Notes: generated by a model not told the origin, from the letters alone. Shown: positions 6,635-14,811, numbered from the stretch's first letter. The stretch is 18,767 nt of DNA from an uncultured Variovorax sp. (GCA_946478645.1 CAMLCW010000059.1:1-18767), one strand, 5' to 3'. Program-made: numbers and translations.

Positions 6635-7638
6635 GCGGGGCGCGTGGTGGGTGCCGCCGCCCTGGGCAGGGCCTTCTTGTCGAAGGAGCGGATGTTGTCG
6701 ATGGAAAGCCGCACCTTCTCGCCGACGGTGAGCTTGGTATAGCGCCGCTCGCTTTCGCGGCTCAGTTCCTTCTGCAGCGCAAAGACCGACTGCGGGCGCG
6801 AGAGCGGATCGAGCGACATGCACCACTCGACCACTTCCATCAGGTTGTCGGAGTACACGCCGCGCAGGCGCGACAGCGACAGGGTGAGCCGGTCCTTCTC
6901 GATGCGCCGCGGTGCGTCGTTCGGCGGGTAGCCCTGCATGCAGGCGTAGATGCAGGCGCCGATGGCGTAGATGTCGGTCCAGGGGCCCATCGAGGAGTCG
7001 CGCCGGTACATCTCGGGCGCGGCGAAGCCCGGCGTGTACATCGGGCGAATGAAGATGCCCTCCTTGCTGAGCACCTCGCGCGCGGCGCCAAAGTCGATCA
7101 GCACCGCGCGGTCCTCGTCGGTCACGAAGATGTTGGCGGGCTTGATGTCGAGGTGCAGCATCTTGTACTGGTGCACGATGCGCAGGCCACGCAGGATCTC
7201 GTCGAACAGCGAGCGGATGGTTGATTCGCGGAACACCTTGGGGCGCTTGAGGTCGCGGGCGGTGACGATGAAGTCCTGCAGTGTGGCGCCTTCCAGGTAG
7301 TTCATCACCATGTAGACGGTCTCGTTCTCGCGGAAGAAGTTGAGCACGCTCACCACCGACGAATGCGAGATCTGCGCGAGCGAGCGCCCTTCCTCGAAGA
7401 AGCTCTTGAGGCCCAGCCGGTAGAGCGACAGCTTCTCGGGCGCCACCTGCGGCGTGAGTTCGCCGGGGCCGCGCGTGGCGAGCGACGACGGCAGGTATTC
7501 CTTGATCGCGACCTGCTGGCCGGCCGGGTCGATCGCGAGGTAGACAACGCCAAAACCACCCGCGGAAAGCCGCCGAACGATGCGGTAACCACCGATGACC
7601 GTATCGGGCAGCAAGGGCGAAGGCTTGACCTTTGACAT
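6631..7638 (-). CDS. serine/threonine protein kinase (Hanks type)
   Basis: The product has 335 residues from the ATG at 7638; the frame is open to 7731, but M-S-K-V-K-P followed by G-G-Y-R-I fits a kinase N-terminus. Kinase motifs: glycine loop L-S-A-G-G-F-G-V-V-Y at 24-33, V-A-I-K with the ATP-binding Lys46, helix-C Glu near 82-83, catalytic H-L-D-I-K-P-A-N with Asp164, D182-F-G, P-G-F-A-A-P-E and D-I-Y-A-I-G. The HRD arginine is replaced by leucine (H-L-D), making it a non-RD kinase whose activation need not depend on activation-loop phosphorylation. After the kinase domain come only ~60 residues with no transmembrane helix and no PASTA or other sensor domain, so it is cytosolic. It is paired by ATGA overlap with the PP2C gene. 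Substrates cannot be told from sequence. Confidence 0.93.
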   Translation of the reverse strand: MSKVKPSPLLPDTVIGGYRIVRRLSAGGFGVVYLAIDPAGQQVAIKEYLPSSLATRGPGELTPQVAPEKLSLYRLGLKSFFEEGRSLAQISHSSVVSVLNFFRENETVYMVMNYLEGATLQDFIVTARDLKRPKVFRESTIRSLFDEILRGLRIVHQYKMLHLDIKPANIFVTDEDRAVLIDFGAAREVLSKEGIFIRPMYTPGFAAPEMYRRDSSMGPWTDIYAIGACIYACMQGYPPNDAPRRIEKDRLTLSLSRLRGVYSDNLMEVVEWCMSLDPLSRPQSVFALQKELSRESERRYTKLTVGEKVRLSIDNIRSFDKKALPRAAAPTTRPA

Positions 7639-7730
7639 AATCCGGGAGTTTCGCCCGAAGGCGATGGTGCGGCAAGCGAACGCCGTGCCGACGCCTCGGT
7701 GCCTGCAAGCAAAAATTACAGTGAGGCGCA

Positions 7731-8645
7731 ATGCCAGTTTACAGCATGACCGGCTATGCCAGTGGCCAGAACGGGACCACCGGCAGCCACTCCGGAGCCG
7801 AAGCGGGGCCTGGTGCCGCGGGGCGGCTCGGGGTCGAAATCCGCTCGGTCAACAGCCGCTTCCTCGACCTCAGCTTCAAGCTGCCCGAAGAACTCCGGCA
7901 GCATGAAACCGCGCTGCGCGAACTGCTCACGGGCAAACTCAAACGCGGCAAGGTCGAGGTGCGCGCGGCCATCGAAAGCAACGCCCAGGCGGGCATCGTC
8001 GAACCCTCGGTGAAGCTGCTGCAGCGGCTCAACGGGGTGCAGGACGGCATTCGGGCCTGGCTGCCCGGTGCGCGCGAACTCAGCGTGGCCGACGTGCTGC
8101 GGCTGGCCGGCGGCGACAGCGCCGCGCGCGGCGACTGGGGCCCCGACCTGCTCGGCGTGGCCGGCAAGGCGCTCGAGGCATTGATGTCGGCCCGGCAGCG
8201 CGAAGGCGCCCGCCTCGCGAAGATGCTCGAGGCCCATGTGGCCCAGCTGCGCGCGCTGGTCGAGCAGGCCGGCCCGCTGGTGCCGCAGCTCGTCGAGCAG
8301 CAGCGCACGCGCTTCCTCGAGCGCTGGCAGGAAGCCATGGGCCTGACCGGCGGCACCCTGCCCGAAGCCGCCCAGGACCGCGCGCTGACCGAGGCGACCG
8401 CATTCGCGATCCGCATCGACGTGGCGGAAGAGCTCACGCGGCTCAATTCGCACCTCGACGAGATCGAGCGCCTGCTCAAGAAGGGCGGCGAGATCGGCAA
8501 GCGGCTCGACTTCCTGATCCAGGAACTGCACCGCGAGGCCAATACACTGGGCTCCAAGTCGGCGGCACTGGAGCTCACGCGCATCGGCGTGGACATGAAA
8601 GTGCTGATCGAGCAGATGCGCGAACAGGTACAGAACATCGAATGA
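7731..8645 (+). CDS. yicC: YicC family endoribonuclease
   Basis: The 304-residue product starts [10 protein letters not shown], the family's N-terminal signature (SMTGF/Y), and contains [11 protein letters not shown] and, near the end, [21 protein letters not shown], the DUF1732 C-terminal hallmark. YicC proteins act as endoribonucleases and are typically neighbours of gmk or rph; here both are close. A GTGAGG ribosome site lies 4 nt before the ATG. Its stop overlaps the gmk start by 4 nt (ATGA), so the two are co-translated. It is divergent from the kinase gene across 92 bp. A stretch of low-complexity G/A/S residues (14-32) is an insertion compared with the family core. Confidence 0.95.
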   Translation: MPVYSMTGYASGQNGTTGSHSGAEAGPGAAGRLGVEIRSVNSRFLDLSFKLPEELRQHETALRELLTGKLKRGKVEVRAAIESNAQAGIVEPSVKLLQRLNGVQDGIRAWLPGARELSVADVLRLAGGDSAARGDWGPDLLGVAGKALEALMSARQREGARLAKMLEAHVAQLRALVEQAGPLVPQLVEQQRTRFLERWQEAMGLTGGTLPEAAQDRALTEATAFAIRIDVAEELTRLNSHLDEIERLLKKGGEIGKRLDFLIQELHREANTLGSKSAALELTRIGVDMKVLIEQMREQVQNIE

Positions 8646-9274
8646 ACGAGCCCATGGATTACCCAGGCAACATCTTTGTGGTGGCGGCACCGAGCGGTGC
8701 CGGCAAGTCGAGCTTGGTGAAGGCGCTCATGGAGCTCGATTCGGCCGTCCAGCCGTCGGTCTCGCACACCACCCGGTCGCCGCGCGGCCAGGAAAAGCAC
8801 GGCCGCGAATACTTCTTCGTGTCGCCCGCCGAATTCGACGCCATGGTCGCGGCCGACGGTTTCGTCGAATGGGCCCATGTGCACGGCCAGCGCTACGGCA
8901 CCTCCAAGAAGGCCATCGAGGAGCGGATCGCCCAGGGGGCCGACGTGATCCTCGAAATCGACTTCCAGGGCGCGCTGCAGATCCGCCAGACCTTCGCCAA
9001 CGCCGTGATGATCTTCATCCTGCCGCCGAGCTGGGAAGAACTGCGCTCCCGGCTCGAGCGCCGCGGCGAGGACAGCGCGGCGGTCATCGAACTGCGCCTG
9101 CGCAATGCCGCCGAAGAGATGGCCCGGGCCGGAGAATTCGACTTCGTTATAATCAACGAGTTATTTGAGCGCGCGCTTTTCGATCTCAAGGCGATCGTCC
9201 ACGCGCAGCGGCTTCGGTACTCTGCACAGCGCCGCGCACGTGCCGACACATTCGCCGCACTGAACATCCCCTGA
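8642..9274 (+). CDS. gmk: guanylate kinase
   Basis: The 210-residue product phosphorylates GMP/dGMP to GDP/dGDP with ATP. The P-loop A-P-S-G-A-G-K-S-S (16-24) is followed by the GMP-binding block [19 protein letters not shown] and [12 protein letters not shown], then [11 protein letters not shown] and the lid with R-L-x-x-R-G-E-D-S, all standard. The ATG at 8642 overlaps the yicC stop; a second ATG at codon 5 (8654) is also possible. rpoZ begins 34 nt downstream. The last quarter contains unusually A/T-rich codons (ATA, TTA, TTT at 9149-9166) that coincide with a TATAAT sequence, see the promoter entry. Confidence 0.97.
   Translation: MNEPMDYPGNIFVVAAPSGAGKSSLVKALMELDSAVQPSVSHTTRSPRGQEKHGREYFFVSPAEFDAMVAADGFVEWAHVHGQRYGTSKKAIEERIAQGADVILEIDFQGALQIRQTFANAVMIFILPPSWEELRSRLERRGEDSAAVIELRLRNAAEEMARAGEFDFVIINELFERALFDLKAIVHAQRLRYSAQRRARADTFAALNIP
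9148..9153 (+). promoter_or_regulatory. possible -10 box for rpoZ-spoT inside gmk
   Basis: A perfect TATAAT sits in the gmk coding sequence about 155 nt upstream of the rpoZ ATG. It forces the codons ATA and a nearby TTA, both very rare in the G/C-rich genes around it, which hints at selection for the DNA sequence. No good -35 box lies 16-18 nt upstream and no TGn extension is present, so the call is tentative. Confidence 0.35.
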
Positions 9275-9308
9275 TTCCTGCCCCTGCTCACCGACCGAAA
9301 GATCCACC

Positions 9309-9512
9309 ATGGCCCGCATCACCGTCGAAGATTGCCTGACCCAGATTCCCAACCGTTTCCAGCTGGTCCTGGCCGCCACCTACCGTGCGCGCATGCTGAG
9401 CCAGGGCCATGCACCCAAGATCGAGAGCAAGAACAAGCCCGCCGTGACCGCCCTGCGCGAGATCGCCGAAGGCAAAATCGGCCTCGAGATGCTCAAGAAA
9501 GTGCCGGGCTGA
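9309..9512 (+). CDS. rpoZ: RNA polymerase omega subunit
   Basis: The 67-residue product begins [10 protein letters not shown] and contains [14 protein letters not shown] and [16 protein letters not shown], the conserved omega core. Omega helps fold beta' and assemble RNA polymerase, and forms part of a (p)ppGpp binding site in proteobacteria, which makes its place before spoT meaningful. The length equals the short betaproteobacterial form. A GAAAGA ribosome site lies upstream. It is followed by an intrinsic terminator before spoT, so spoT is at least partly expressed from read-through or its own promoter. Confidence 0.97.
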   Translation: MARITVEDCLTQIPNRFQLVLAATYRARMLSQGHAPKIESKNKPAVTALREIAEGKIGLEMLKKVPG

Positions 9513-9533
9513 TCTGACGCAGACCTGCAACGA

Positions 9534-9561
9534 AAAGGCACCGCTTCGCGGTGCTTTTTTT
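9534..9561 (+). terminator. intrinsic terminator after rpoZ
   Basis: GCACCGC (9538-9544), a TTC loop and GCGGTGC (9548-9554) form a perfect 7-bp stem, extended by AAAA before and a run of seven T after (9555-9561). It is a textbook Rho-independent terminator between rpoZ and spoT, probably partial given the usual rpoZ-spoT co-expression. Confidence 0.88.
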
Positions 9562-9604
9562 ACGTCCGGACGCGTCCATACAGCGGTCACGCTAAAGTGA
9601 CAGG

Positions 9605-11860
9605 ATGAGCGCGGTCGCCAAAAGCCAGTCCCATGCCCCTTCGGGCATGCCGAAGCCAAGCCCCGCGGCGCTGAATGCGGCCGCCGCGAGCTTTGCCGCG
9701 CTCACCGCCAGGCTCGACTACCTGGGCCCCGAAGACACCGAGCTGGTCCGCCGCGCCTACCGCTTTGCCGACGAGGCCCATCTCGGCCAGCTGCGCAACA
9801 GCGGCGAGCCCTACATCACCCACCCGATCGCCGTGGCGGCGCAATGCGCCGAATGGAAGCTCGACGCCCAGGCGCTCATGGCCGCCCTGCTGCACGACGC
9901 CATCGAGGACTGCGGCGTCACCAAGCCCGAACTGATCGAGCGCTTCGGCGCCCCGGTGGCCGAGCTGGTCGACGGCCTGACCAAGCTCGACAAGCTGCAG
10001 TTCAACACCCGCGAAGAGAACCAGGCCGAGTCGTTCCGCAAGATGCTGCTGGCGATGGCGCGGGATGTGCGCGTGATCCTGGTCAAGCTGGCCGACCGCA
10101 CGCACAACATGCGCACGCTGGCCGACGCGCCGCGCGAGAAATGGGCCCGCATCTCGCGCGAGACCCTCGAGATCTATGCGCCCATCGCGCACCGGCTGGG
10201 CCTCAATCAGACTTACCGCGAACTGCAGGAACTGTCGTTCCGCCACCTCAAGCCCTGGCGCTACGCGACGCTGTCGAAGGCCGTCGCCAAGGCGCGCGGG
10301 CGCCGGCGCGACCTCATCCAGAAGGTACAGCGCGAGGTCGAAACCGCCTTCGCCACCGCCAACATGACGGTGCGCATCGCCGGGCGCGAAAAAACGCTCT
10401 ATTCCATCTACCGCAAGATGGAGGAGAAGCACCTGAGCTTTGCCCAGGTGACCGACATCTACGGCTTCCGGCTGATCGTGCCCAATGTGATCGCCTGCTA
10501 TACCGGCCTGGGCATCCTGCACCAGATGTACAAGCCGCTGCCGGGCAAGTTCAAGGACCACATCGCGATCGCCAAGCTCAACGGCTACCAGTCGCTGCAC
10601 ACCACGCTGGTCGGTCCGGCGGGCGTGAGCGTCGAGTTCCAGCTGCGCACCGAAGCCATGCACGTGGTGGCCGAGTCGGGCGTGGCCGCGCACTGGCTCT
10701 ACAAGGCCGCCGAACCCAACGCGGCCGGCAACGACCGCCTCGGCAACAAGTGGCTGCAGTCGCTGCTCGACATCCAGGACGAAACCCGCGATGCCGCCGA
10801 ATTCTGGGACCACGTCAAGGTCGACCTGTTCCCAGACGCCGTCTACGTCTTCACGCCCAAGAGCCAGATACTCGCGCTGCCGCGCGGCGCCACGGTGGTC
10901 GACTTCGCCTACGCCATCCACAGCAACATCGGCGACCACACCTCGGCGGCACGCATCAACGGCGACCAGGTGCCGCTTCGCACCGAACTCAAGAACGGCG
11001 ACGTGGTCGAGGTGATCACCGCGCCGGTGTCGACGCCCAACCCGGCCTGGCTCGGCTTCGTGCGCACGGGGCGCGCGCGCTCCAAGATCCGCCACTACCT
11101 GAAGACGCTCGCGCATGCCGAATCCGAAGGCCTGGGCGAGAAGCTGCTCGCGCAGGCGCTGCGGGCCGAAGGCCTCAGCAAGCTGCCGGCCGACGACGCG
11201 GAACACCAGGCGCTTTGGGAGAAGCTGCTGCGCTTCACGGGCAACCGCACGCGCTCCGAGCTGCTGACCGACATCGGCCTGGGCAAGCGCATCGCCAGCA
11301 TCGTCGCCAAGCGGCTCGTGGCCATGCTCTCCGAACTGGGCGAACGCCCCGACGCACTGCTGCTGAGCCGCGAACGCTTCATTTCGCACGAAACCATTTC
11401 GCAGGGCGCCGTCACGCTCGATGGCAGCGAAAACTCGTCGGTGCGCTTCGCGCTGTGCTGCCGGCCGATTCCGGGCGACGACATCGTCGGCTACCTGGGG
11501 CACGGTGAGGGGCTGGTCGTCCACACCGAGGCCTGCGGCGTTGGCCAGCGGCTGCGGCACAAGGACAGCGAACGCTTCTTCGCGGTCGAGTGGTCCGACG
11601 AGCCGACCCGCGCTTTCGAGACCGGCGTCGTCATCACGGTGCGCAACGACAAGGGCGTGCTCGCGCGCGTCGCCGCCACGCTCGCCAACGCCGAAGCCGA
11701 CATCACCCACGTCGAGATGGCCGACGAAACACCGCAGGACTCGACCGACCTGCGCTTCGTGATCGCGGTGCGCGACCGCACCCACCTCGACGCGGTGCTG
11801 CGTGCCGCGCGGCGCACGCCATCGGTGCTGACCGCTTCGCGGGTCGTTCCCGCGCCCTGA
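9605..11860 (+). CDS. spoT: bifunctional (p)ppGpp synthetase/hydrolase SpoT/Rel
   Basis: The 751-residue product has the full RelA/SpoT domain order: HD hydrolase (about 45-200) with H73, the intact H97-D98 pair in L-L-H-D-A-I-E-D and the K-L-A-D-R-T-H-N-M-R-T block; synthetase (about 240-370) with Y-S-I-Y-R-K-M and Y-G-F-R-L-I-V; TGS (about 410-470); a helical and zinc-finger-like region with the C-C-R-P-I-P-G-D motif; and a C-terminal ACT domain. The synthetase segment reads K-F-K-D-H-I-A-I-A-K, the basic (RxKD-like) version of bifunctional enzymes rather than the acidic ExDD of RelA, so hydrolysis should be active and synthesis weaker. It makes and degrades the stringent-response alarmone. 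It lies 92 nt after rpoZ, past a terminator; greB converges 18 nt beyond its stop. Confidence 0.96.
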   Translation: MSAVAKSQSHAPSGMPKPSPAALNAAAASFAALTARLDYLGPEDTELVRRAYRFADEAHLGQLRNSGEPYITHPIAVAAQCAEWKLDAQALMAALLHDAIEDCGVTKPELIERFGAPVAELVDGLTKLDKLQFNTREENQAESFRKMLLAMARDVRVILVKLADRTHNMRTLADAPREKWARISRETLEIYAPIAHRLGLNQTYRELQELSFRHLKPWRYATLSKAVAKARGRRRDLIQKVQREVETAFATANMTVRIAGREKTLYSIYRKMEEKHLSFAQVTDIYGFRLIVPNVIACYTGLGILHQMYKPLPGKFKDHIAIAKLNGYQSLHTTLVGPAGVSVEFQLRTEAMHVVAESGVAAHWLYKAAEPNAAGNDRLGNKWLQSLLDIQDETRDAAEFWDHVKVDLFPDAVYVFTPKSQILALPRGATVVDFAYAIHSNIGDHTSAARINGDQVPLRTELKNGDVVEVITAPVSTPNPAWLGFVRTGRARSKIRHYLKTLAHAESEGLGEKLLAQALRAEGLSKLPADDAEHQALWEKLLRFTGNRTRSELLTDIGLGKRIASIVAKRLVAMLSELGERPDALLLSRERFISHETISQGAVTLDGSENSSVRFALCCRPIPGDDIVGYLGHGEGLVVHTEACGVGQRLRHKDSERFFAVEWSDEPTRAFETGVVITVRNDKGVLARVAATLANAEADITHVEMADETPQDSTDLRFVIAVRDRTHLDAVLRAARRTPSVLTASRVVPAP

Positions 11861-11878
11861 GGCAAAGACGGGCGACGG

Positions 11879-12454
11879 CTACTGCGCCGCAGGGCCCGGC
11901 GCGGGATAGCGCACCGACATCACTTCGACCTCGTGCGCACCGCCGGGCGAGACGAGCTTCACCACGTCGCCTTCGCGCGACTTGAGCAAGGCCCGCGCGA
12001 TCGGCGAGATCCAGCTGACCTGCGCCTGGGCGCTGTCCGCCTCGTCGATACCGAGGATGGTGACGCTGCGCTCGTCGCCGGTCTCGTCCACATAGCGCAC
12101 CGTCGCACCGAAGAAGACCTGGTCGCTGCCGTGGTGCACCGAGGGGTCGGTCACCTCGGCGATCTCGAGGCGCTTGGAGAGAAAGCGGATCCGGCGATCG
12201 ATCTCGCGCAGGCGCTTCTTGCCATAGAGATAGTCGCCGTTCTCGGAGCGGTCGCCGTTCTTCGCGGCCCAGTGCACGGCCTCGACGACCTTCGGCCGCT
12301 CCTCGTCCATGAGCTGGAGCAGTTCCTCGCGCAAGCGGGCGTAGCCGGCCGGCGTGATGTAGTTCTTGCTGCCGCTCGGCAACGCAGGCATGGCGACATC
12401 GCCGCCGTCCTCGTCGCTCTCGGTGTCGGATTCCTTCGTGAATGCTTTGCTCAA
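11879..12454 (-). CDS. greB: transcription elongation factor GreB
   Basis: The start is a TTG at 12454, giving M-S-K-A-F-T-K-E, the family N-terminus, with AGAGG 7 nt upstream; no in-frame ATG lies nearby. The 191-residue product has the N-terminal coiled-coil domain (K-N-Y-I-T-P-A-G-Y to about 105) with the acidic tip residues D68 and E71 in N-G-D-R-S-E-N, which coordinate the catalytic Mg2+ in the RNA polymerase channel, and a C-terminal FKBP-like domain containing F-F-G-A-T-V and W-I-S-P-I-A-R-A-L. It stimulates cleavage of backtracked RNA. Residues 9-28 form an acidic, G/D-rich insert before the core, longer than in E. coli. It converges on spoT with an 18-nt gap and no terminator hairpin that I can see. 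Confidence 0.95.
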   Translation of the reverse strand: MSKAFTKESDTESDEDGGDVAMPALPSGSKNYITPAGYARLREELLQLMDEERPKVVEAVHWAAKNGDRSENGDYLYGKKRLREIDRRIRFLSKRLEIAEVTDPSVHHGSDQVFFGATVRYVDETGDERSVTILGIDEADSAQAQVSWISPIARALLKSREGDVVKLVSPGGAHEVEVMSVRYPAPGPAAQ

Positions 12455-12480
12455 GGCACAACCTCTGAATTCAAATTGTC

Positions 12481-12942
12481 TCAACCCATCTCCGACCGCC
12501 GGCAGTCGAAGACCACGCCCGGCTCGACACTGCGGAGCGCGGGCACCTTGTGGGCGAAGCTCACGACGGCGCCGATCAGCCGCCACTCGCTGGTCTTGAA
12601 AAGCCGGAACAGGCTCATGGCGTCGGCGCCCGCGGCCGGGATCGCATTGAAGACGTAGACCGGCTCGCCCGACTGGTTCTCGTCCATGCTCAGCAGCTCG
12701 CCGCGCATCTTGCCCATGGTCTCCGTGTCCTTCGTGCGCGTGCGCACCACGTCCATGTTGACGGTGCGCGAATGCTCGTCGATCGAGATCCGCCGGATCG
12801 CATTGAAAGGCGCCCCCGCGCCGCTGCTCGCGGCGCCCGGTACACAGCTGATCTTTCCCGCCCAGGTTGAGGCGGCGGCCGCGCAGCACAGGAGGCACAG
12901 CAGGGCCTTGTTGAATGCGCGCCGCTCTGTCTGGAGGCCCAT
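12481..12942 (-). CDS. secreted hypothetical protein, 153 aa
   Basis: Not recognised. The N-terminus R-R-A-F-N-K followed by A-L-L-C-L-L-C-C-A-A-A-A-S-T-W-A is a Sec signal peptide, with likely cleavage after the A of TWA (residue 28). The mature ~125 residues contain two cysteines, one near the start (C33) and one near the end (F-D-C-R), which could form a disulfide, and beta-rich stretches (I-S-I-D-E-H-S-R-T-V-N-M-D-V, P-V-Y-V-F-N-A-I). It is predicted to be periplasmic. It lies 26 nt upstream of greB on the same strand and may share its transcript, though no functional link is evident. Confidence 0.75.
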   Translation of the reverse strand: MGLQTERRAFNKALLCLLCCAAAASTWAGKISCVPGAASSGAGAPFNAIRRISIDEHSRTVNMDVVRTRTKDTETMGKMRGELLSMDENQSGEPVYVFNAIPAAGADAMSLFRLFKTSEWRLIGAVVSFAHKVPALRSVEPGVVFDCRRSEMG

Positions 12943-13041
12943 GGTTGCCTTGCGTGAATCGGATAAATGATCGACTTTAGCGCCCGGTGGCCGGTGAGTG
13001 CCGAACGGCCTAAGCCACGTGAACTAATGGTTACAGCAATG

Positions 13042-13060
13042 GCAAACGATTAGCATTTCC
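13042..13060. promoter_or_regulatory. Fur-box-like sequence
   Basis: GCAAACGATTAGCATTTCC agrees with the E. coli 19-bp Fur consensus at 12 of 19 positions by my count; read on the minus strand it has the AATGCnAATnnTTTGC form. It lies between the divergent genes at 12942 and 13162. No strong promoter is recognisable beside it, so regulation is only suggested. Confidence 0.3.
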
Positions 13061-13161
13061 AAAGAACCGTGAAAAACTTCACAATTTTGTTTCGCCTGCT
13101 CCGCTACGGCTGAGTTGGACGGGAAGGAAGCTCTGAGCCCCATCGAACCTTGCGGGATGCA

Positions 13162-13437
13162 ATGCTCAACCAGATCATTCACAACGCGACCATCACGCTC
13201 CAGTTGCCGTACGACACCAGCACGCGGGCGGAAGTTGCAGCGCTTCGGGCCGCCGGGATTCCCGTGGATGAGTCGGGCAACGCCACCTCGGGCTACCTGT
13301 TCGTGAGGACCACGGGGCGAGACGGCCAGCGCACCAACACCTTTCGCTGGTTTGCCACCGGGATCGGCAGGAAGGCCGACGACGTCGCGCTGCCGCCAAG
13401 CCTCAGGCCCGATCCGCAGTTGTCGTTTCTTTTCTGA
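13162..13437 (+). CDS. small hypothetical protein, 91 aa
   Basis: Not recognised. ATG at 13162 is used; an in-frame TTG at 13150 would add four residues. The protein is soluble-looking, with no signal peptide or membrane helix: a beta-type start (T-I-T-L-Q-L-P-Y-D), a short helix (T-R-A-E-V-A-A-L-R-A-A-G), a second beta region (S-G-Y-L-F-V-R-T-T), F-R-W-F-A-T-G-I-G-R-K and a final P-Q-L-S-F-L-F. The composition is codon-biased like the neighbouring core genes. It is followed after about 20 nt by a strong terminator, supporting a real transcript. A Fur-box-like sequence is about 100 bp upstream. Confidence 0.55.
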   Translation: MLNQIIHNATITLQLPYDTSTRAEVAALRAAGIPVDESGNATSGYLFVRTTGRDGQRTNTFRWFATGIGRKADDVALPPSLRPDPQLSFLF

Positions 13438-13455
13438 CCGCGGCATACGGCGGGC

Positions 13456-13493
13456 AAAAAAAAAGTCAGGACGCTTTCGCGTCCTGACTTTTA
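13456..13493. terminator. bidirectional intrinsic terminator
   Basis: A perfect 14-bp stem pairs 13461-13474 with 13479-13492 around a TTTC loop. On the minus strand, where it follows tRNA-Arg, the stem ends in a long run of T (complement of A at 13456-13464). On the plus strand it ends in TTTT and follows the 91-aa gene. It should stop transcripts from both sides. Confidence 0.88.
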
Positions 13494-13500
13494 CAGAGAG

Positions 13501-13577
13501 TGGTGCGGCTGGCAGGAATTGAACCCACGACCCCTTGGTTCGTAGCCAAGTACTCTATCCAACTGAGCTACAGCCGC
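13501..13577 (-). tRNA. tRNA-Arg (anticodon ACG)
   Basis: On the minus strand the 77-nt gene has acceptor GCGGCTG paired with CAGCCGC, discriminator A and encoded CCA. The D arm reads TAGCTCAGTTGGATAGAG, the anticodon arm CTTGG-CTACGAA-CCAAG has anticodon ACG (read as ICG), and the T loop is GGTTCAATTCC. It closely matches the E. coli tRNA-Arg(ACG) layout. A terminator follows 8 nt downstream. Confidence 0.97.
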
Positions 13578-13587
13578 ACAGCTTGCT

Positions 13588-13596
13588 AGTATAGCA
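13588..13596 (-). promoter_or_regulatory. extended -10 promoter for tRNA-Arg
   Basis: On the minus strand TGCTATACT (TGn plus TATACT) lies 10 nt before the tRNA-Arg 5' end, the right distance for a start just upstream of the mature tRNA. No -35 box is clear, as allowed for extended -10 promoters. Confidence 0.4.
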
Positions 13597-13640
13597 TGCA
13601 TTTTTGGCCTCCCCCTGGAGCAGCTCAAAAATGTTGCTGT

Positions 13641-13717
<77 letters not shown>

Positions 13718-13768
13718 ACGAGAGGCCACGATTCTATTCGCGGCCGCGGCCCGCCGTCCGCGGCGCTT

Positions 13769-14776
13769 CTACTTGCGGTGGCTCAGCGCGTTGCTGACGA
13801 GCCGCGAGGTGATGTCGACGATCTGGATCATGCGGTCATAGGGCATGCGCGTCGGGCCGATGACGCCGAGCGTTCCCACGACCTGCCCGTCGACCTCGTA
13901 GTTCGCGCTGACGATCGACAGCTCCTCGATCGGCACGACCTTGCTTTCGCCGCCGATGAAGATGCGCACGCCCTCGGCCTTGCTCGACACGTCGAGCAGG
14001 CGCATCAGCTGGGCCTTCTGCTCGAACAATTCGAAGGCGCGCCGCAACTGCCCCATGTCGCTCGAGAAATCGGACACCGAGAGCAGGTTGCGCTCGCCGG
14101 AGATCACCACGTCGTCTTCCTGGGCTTCGGTGAGCACCTCGGAGCTGACCTTGACCGCCGCCTGCATCAGCGCCGCGATCTCGCCACGCAGCTTCTCGAC
14201 CTCGGACTGGAGCCGGTCGCGCACCTGCTCGATGGTCAGCCCCGCGTAGTGGGCATTGATGTAGTTCGAGGCCTCAACCAGTTGCGACTGCGAATAGTCG
14301 GCCTCGGGCACGATCACGCGATTCTGCACGTCGCCGTCGGGCGAGACGATGATCACCAGCAGCCGCCGGTCGGACAGCCGCAGGAACTCGATCTGCTTGA
14401 ACACCGATGCGCGCCGCGGCGCCATGACCACGCCGACGAACTGCGAAAGGTTCGACAGCAGGCTCGCTGCGTTGGCGATCACTTTCTGGGGCTGGTCGGG
14501 CGCGAGGCTCGGCGCGTCCATCCTTTCGCGCTGGGCGGTCAGCATGGTGTCGACGAAGAGCCGGTAGCCGCGGGCGGTGGGAATGCGCCCGGCGGAGGTG
14601 TGCGGACTCGCGATGAGCCCCAGCGCCTCGAGGTCGGACATGACGTTGCGGATGGTCGCGGGCGAGAGGTCGAGCCCCGAGGAACGCGACAAGGTCCGCG
14701 ACCCGACCGGTTGGCCTTCGGCGATGTAGCGCTCTACCAGCGTCTTCAGCAGCAACTTGGCACGGTCGTCCAGCAT
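13769..14776 (-). CDS. hrcA: heat-inducible transcription repressor HrcA
   Basis: The product has 335 residues. An N-terminal winged-helix domain (1-75) contains [17 protein letters not shown] and [13 protein letters not shown], followed by [20 protein letters not shown], the HrcA signature. The rest is the GAF-like dimer domain, ending with G-P-T-R-M-P-Y-D-R. HrcA binds CIRCE operators of groESL and other heat-shock genes and is activated by GroEL. No CIRCE-like inverted repeat is visible in this window. Its 5' flank is abnormal: the serine recombinase of a filamentous prophage ends only 35 nt upstream, so the native upstream gene and probably part of the native promoter are displaced. No clear ribosome site precedes the ATG, whose choice rests on the conserved M-L-D-D-R-A start. 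Confidence 0.96.
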   Translation of the reverse strand: MLDDRAKLLLKTLVERYIAEGQPVGSRTLSRSSGLDLSPATIRNVMSDLEALGLIASPHTSAGRIPTARGYRLFVDTMLTAQRERMDAPSLAPDQPQKVIANAASLLSNLSQFVGVVMAPRRASVFKQIEFLRLSDRRLLVIIVSPDGDVQNRVIVPEADYSQSQLVEASNYINAHYAGLTIEQVRDRLQSEVEKLRGEIAALMQAAVKVSSEVLTEAQEDDVVISGERNLLSVSDFSSDMGQLRRAFELFEQKAQLMRLLDVSSKAEGVRIFIGGESKVVPIEELSIVSANYEVDGQVVGTLGVIGPTRMPYDRMIQIVDITSRLVSNALSHRK

Positions 14777-14780
14777 TGCA

Positions 14781-14808
14781 AGATTTTAGTGTTGTACGTT
14801 AAAAATCT
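14781..14808. other. 28-bp imperfect palindrome, possible attachment/crossover site
   Basis: AGATTTT at 14781-14787 and AAAATCT at 14802-14808 are perfect inverted arms around a 14-nt centre whose middle dinucleotide is GT (14794-14795). Small serine recombinases cut at the central dinucleotide of ~28-bp imperfect palindromes, and this one lies between the recombinase stop and the hrcA start. The role is inferred; the arms might also reflect A/T-rich promoter sequence of hrcA. Confidence 0.35.
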
Positions 14809-14811
14809 CGG

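Noticed and set aside
9587..11785. 732-codon frame antisense to spoT
   Set aside because: It is the mirror of a complete, motif-rich spoT gene in G/C-biased DNA; its sequence is low-complexity in G, A, R and V with no domain.
14777..14811. Host dif site for XerCD integration of the filamentous phage
   Set aside because: Only part of one arm resembles dif (ACGTTAAA against ATGTTAAA), the other arm does not, and the phage carries its own serine recombinase.
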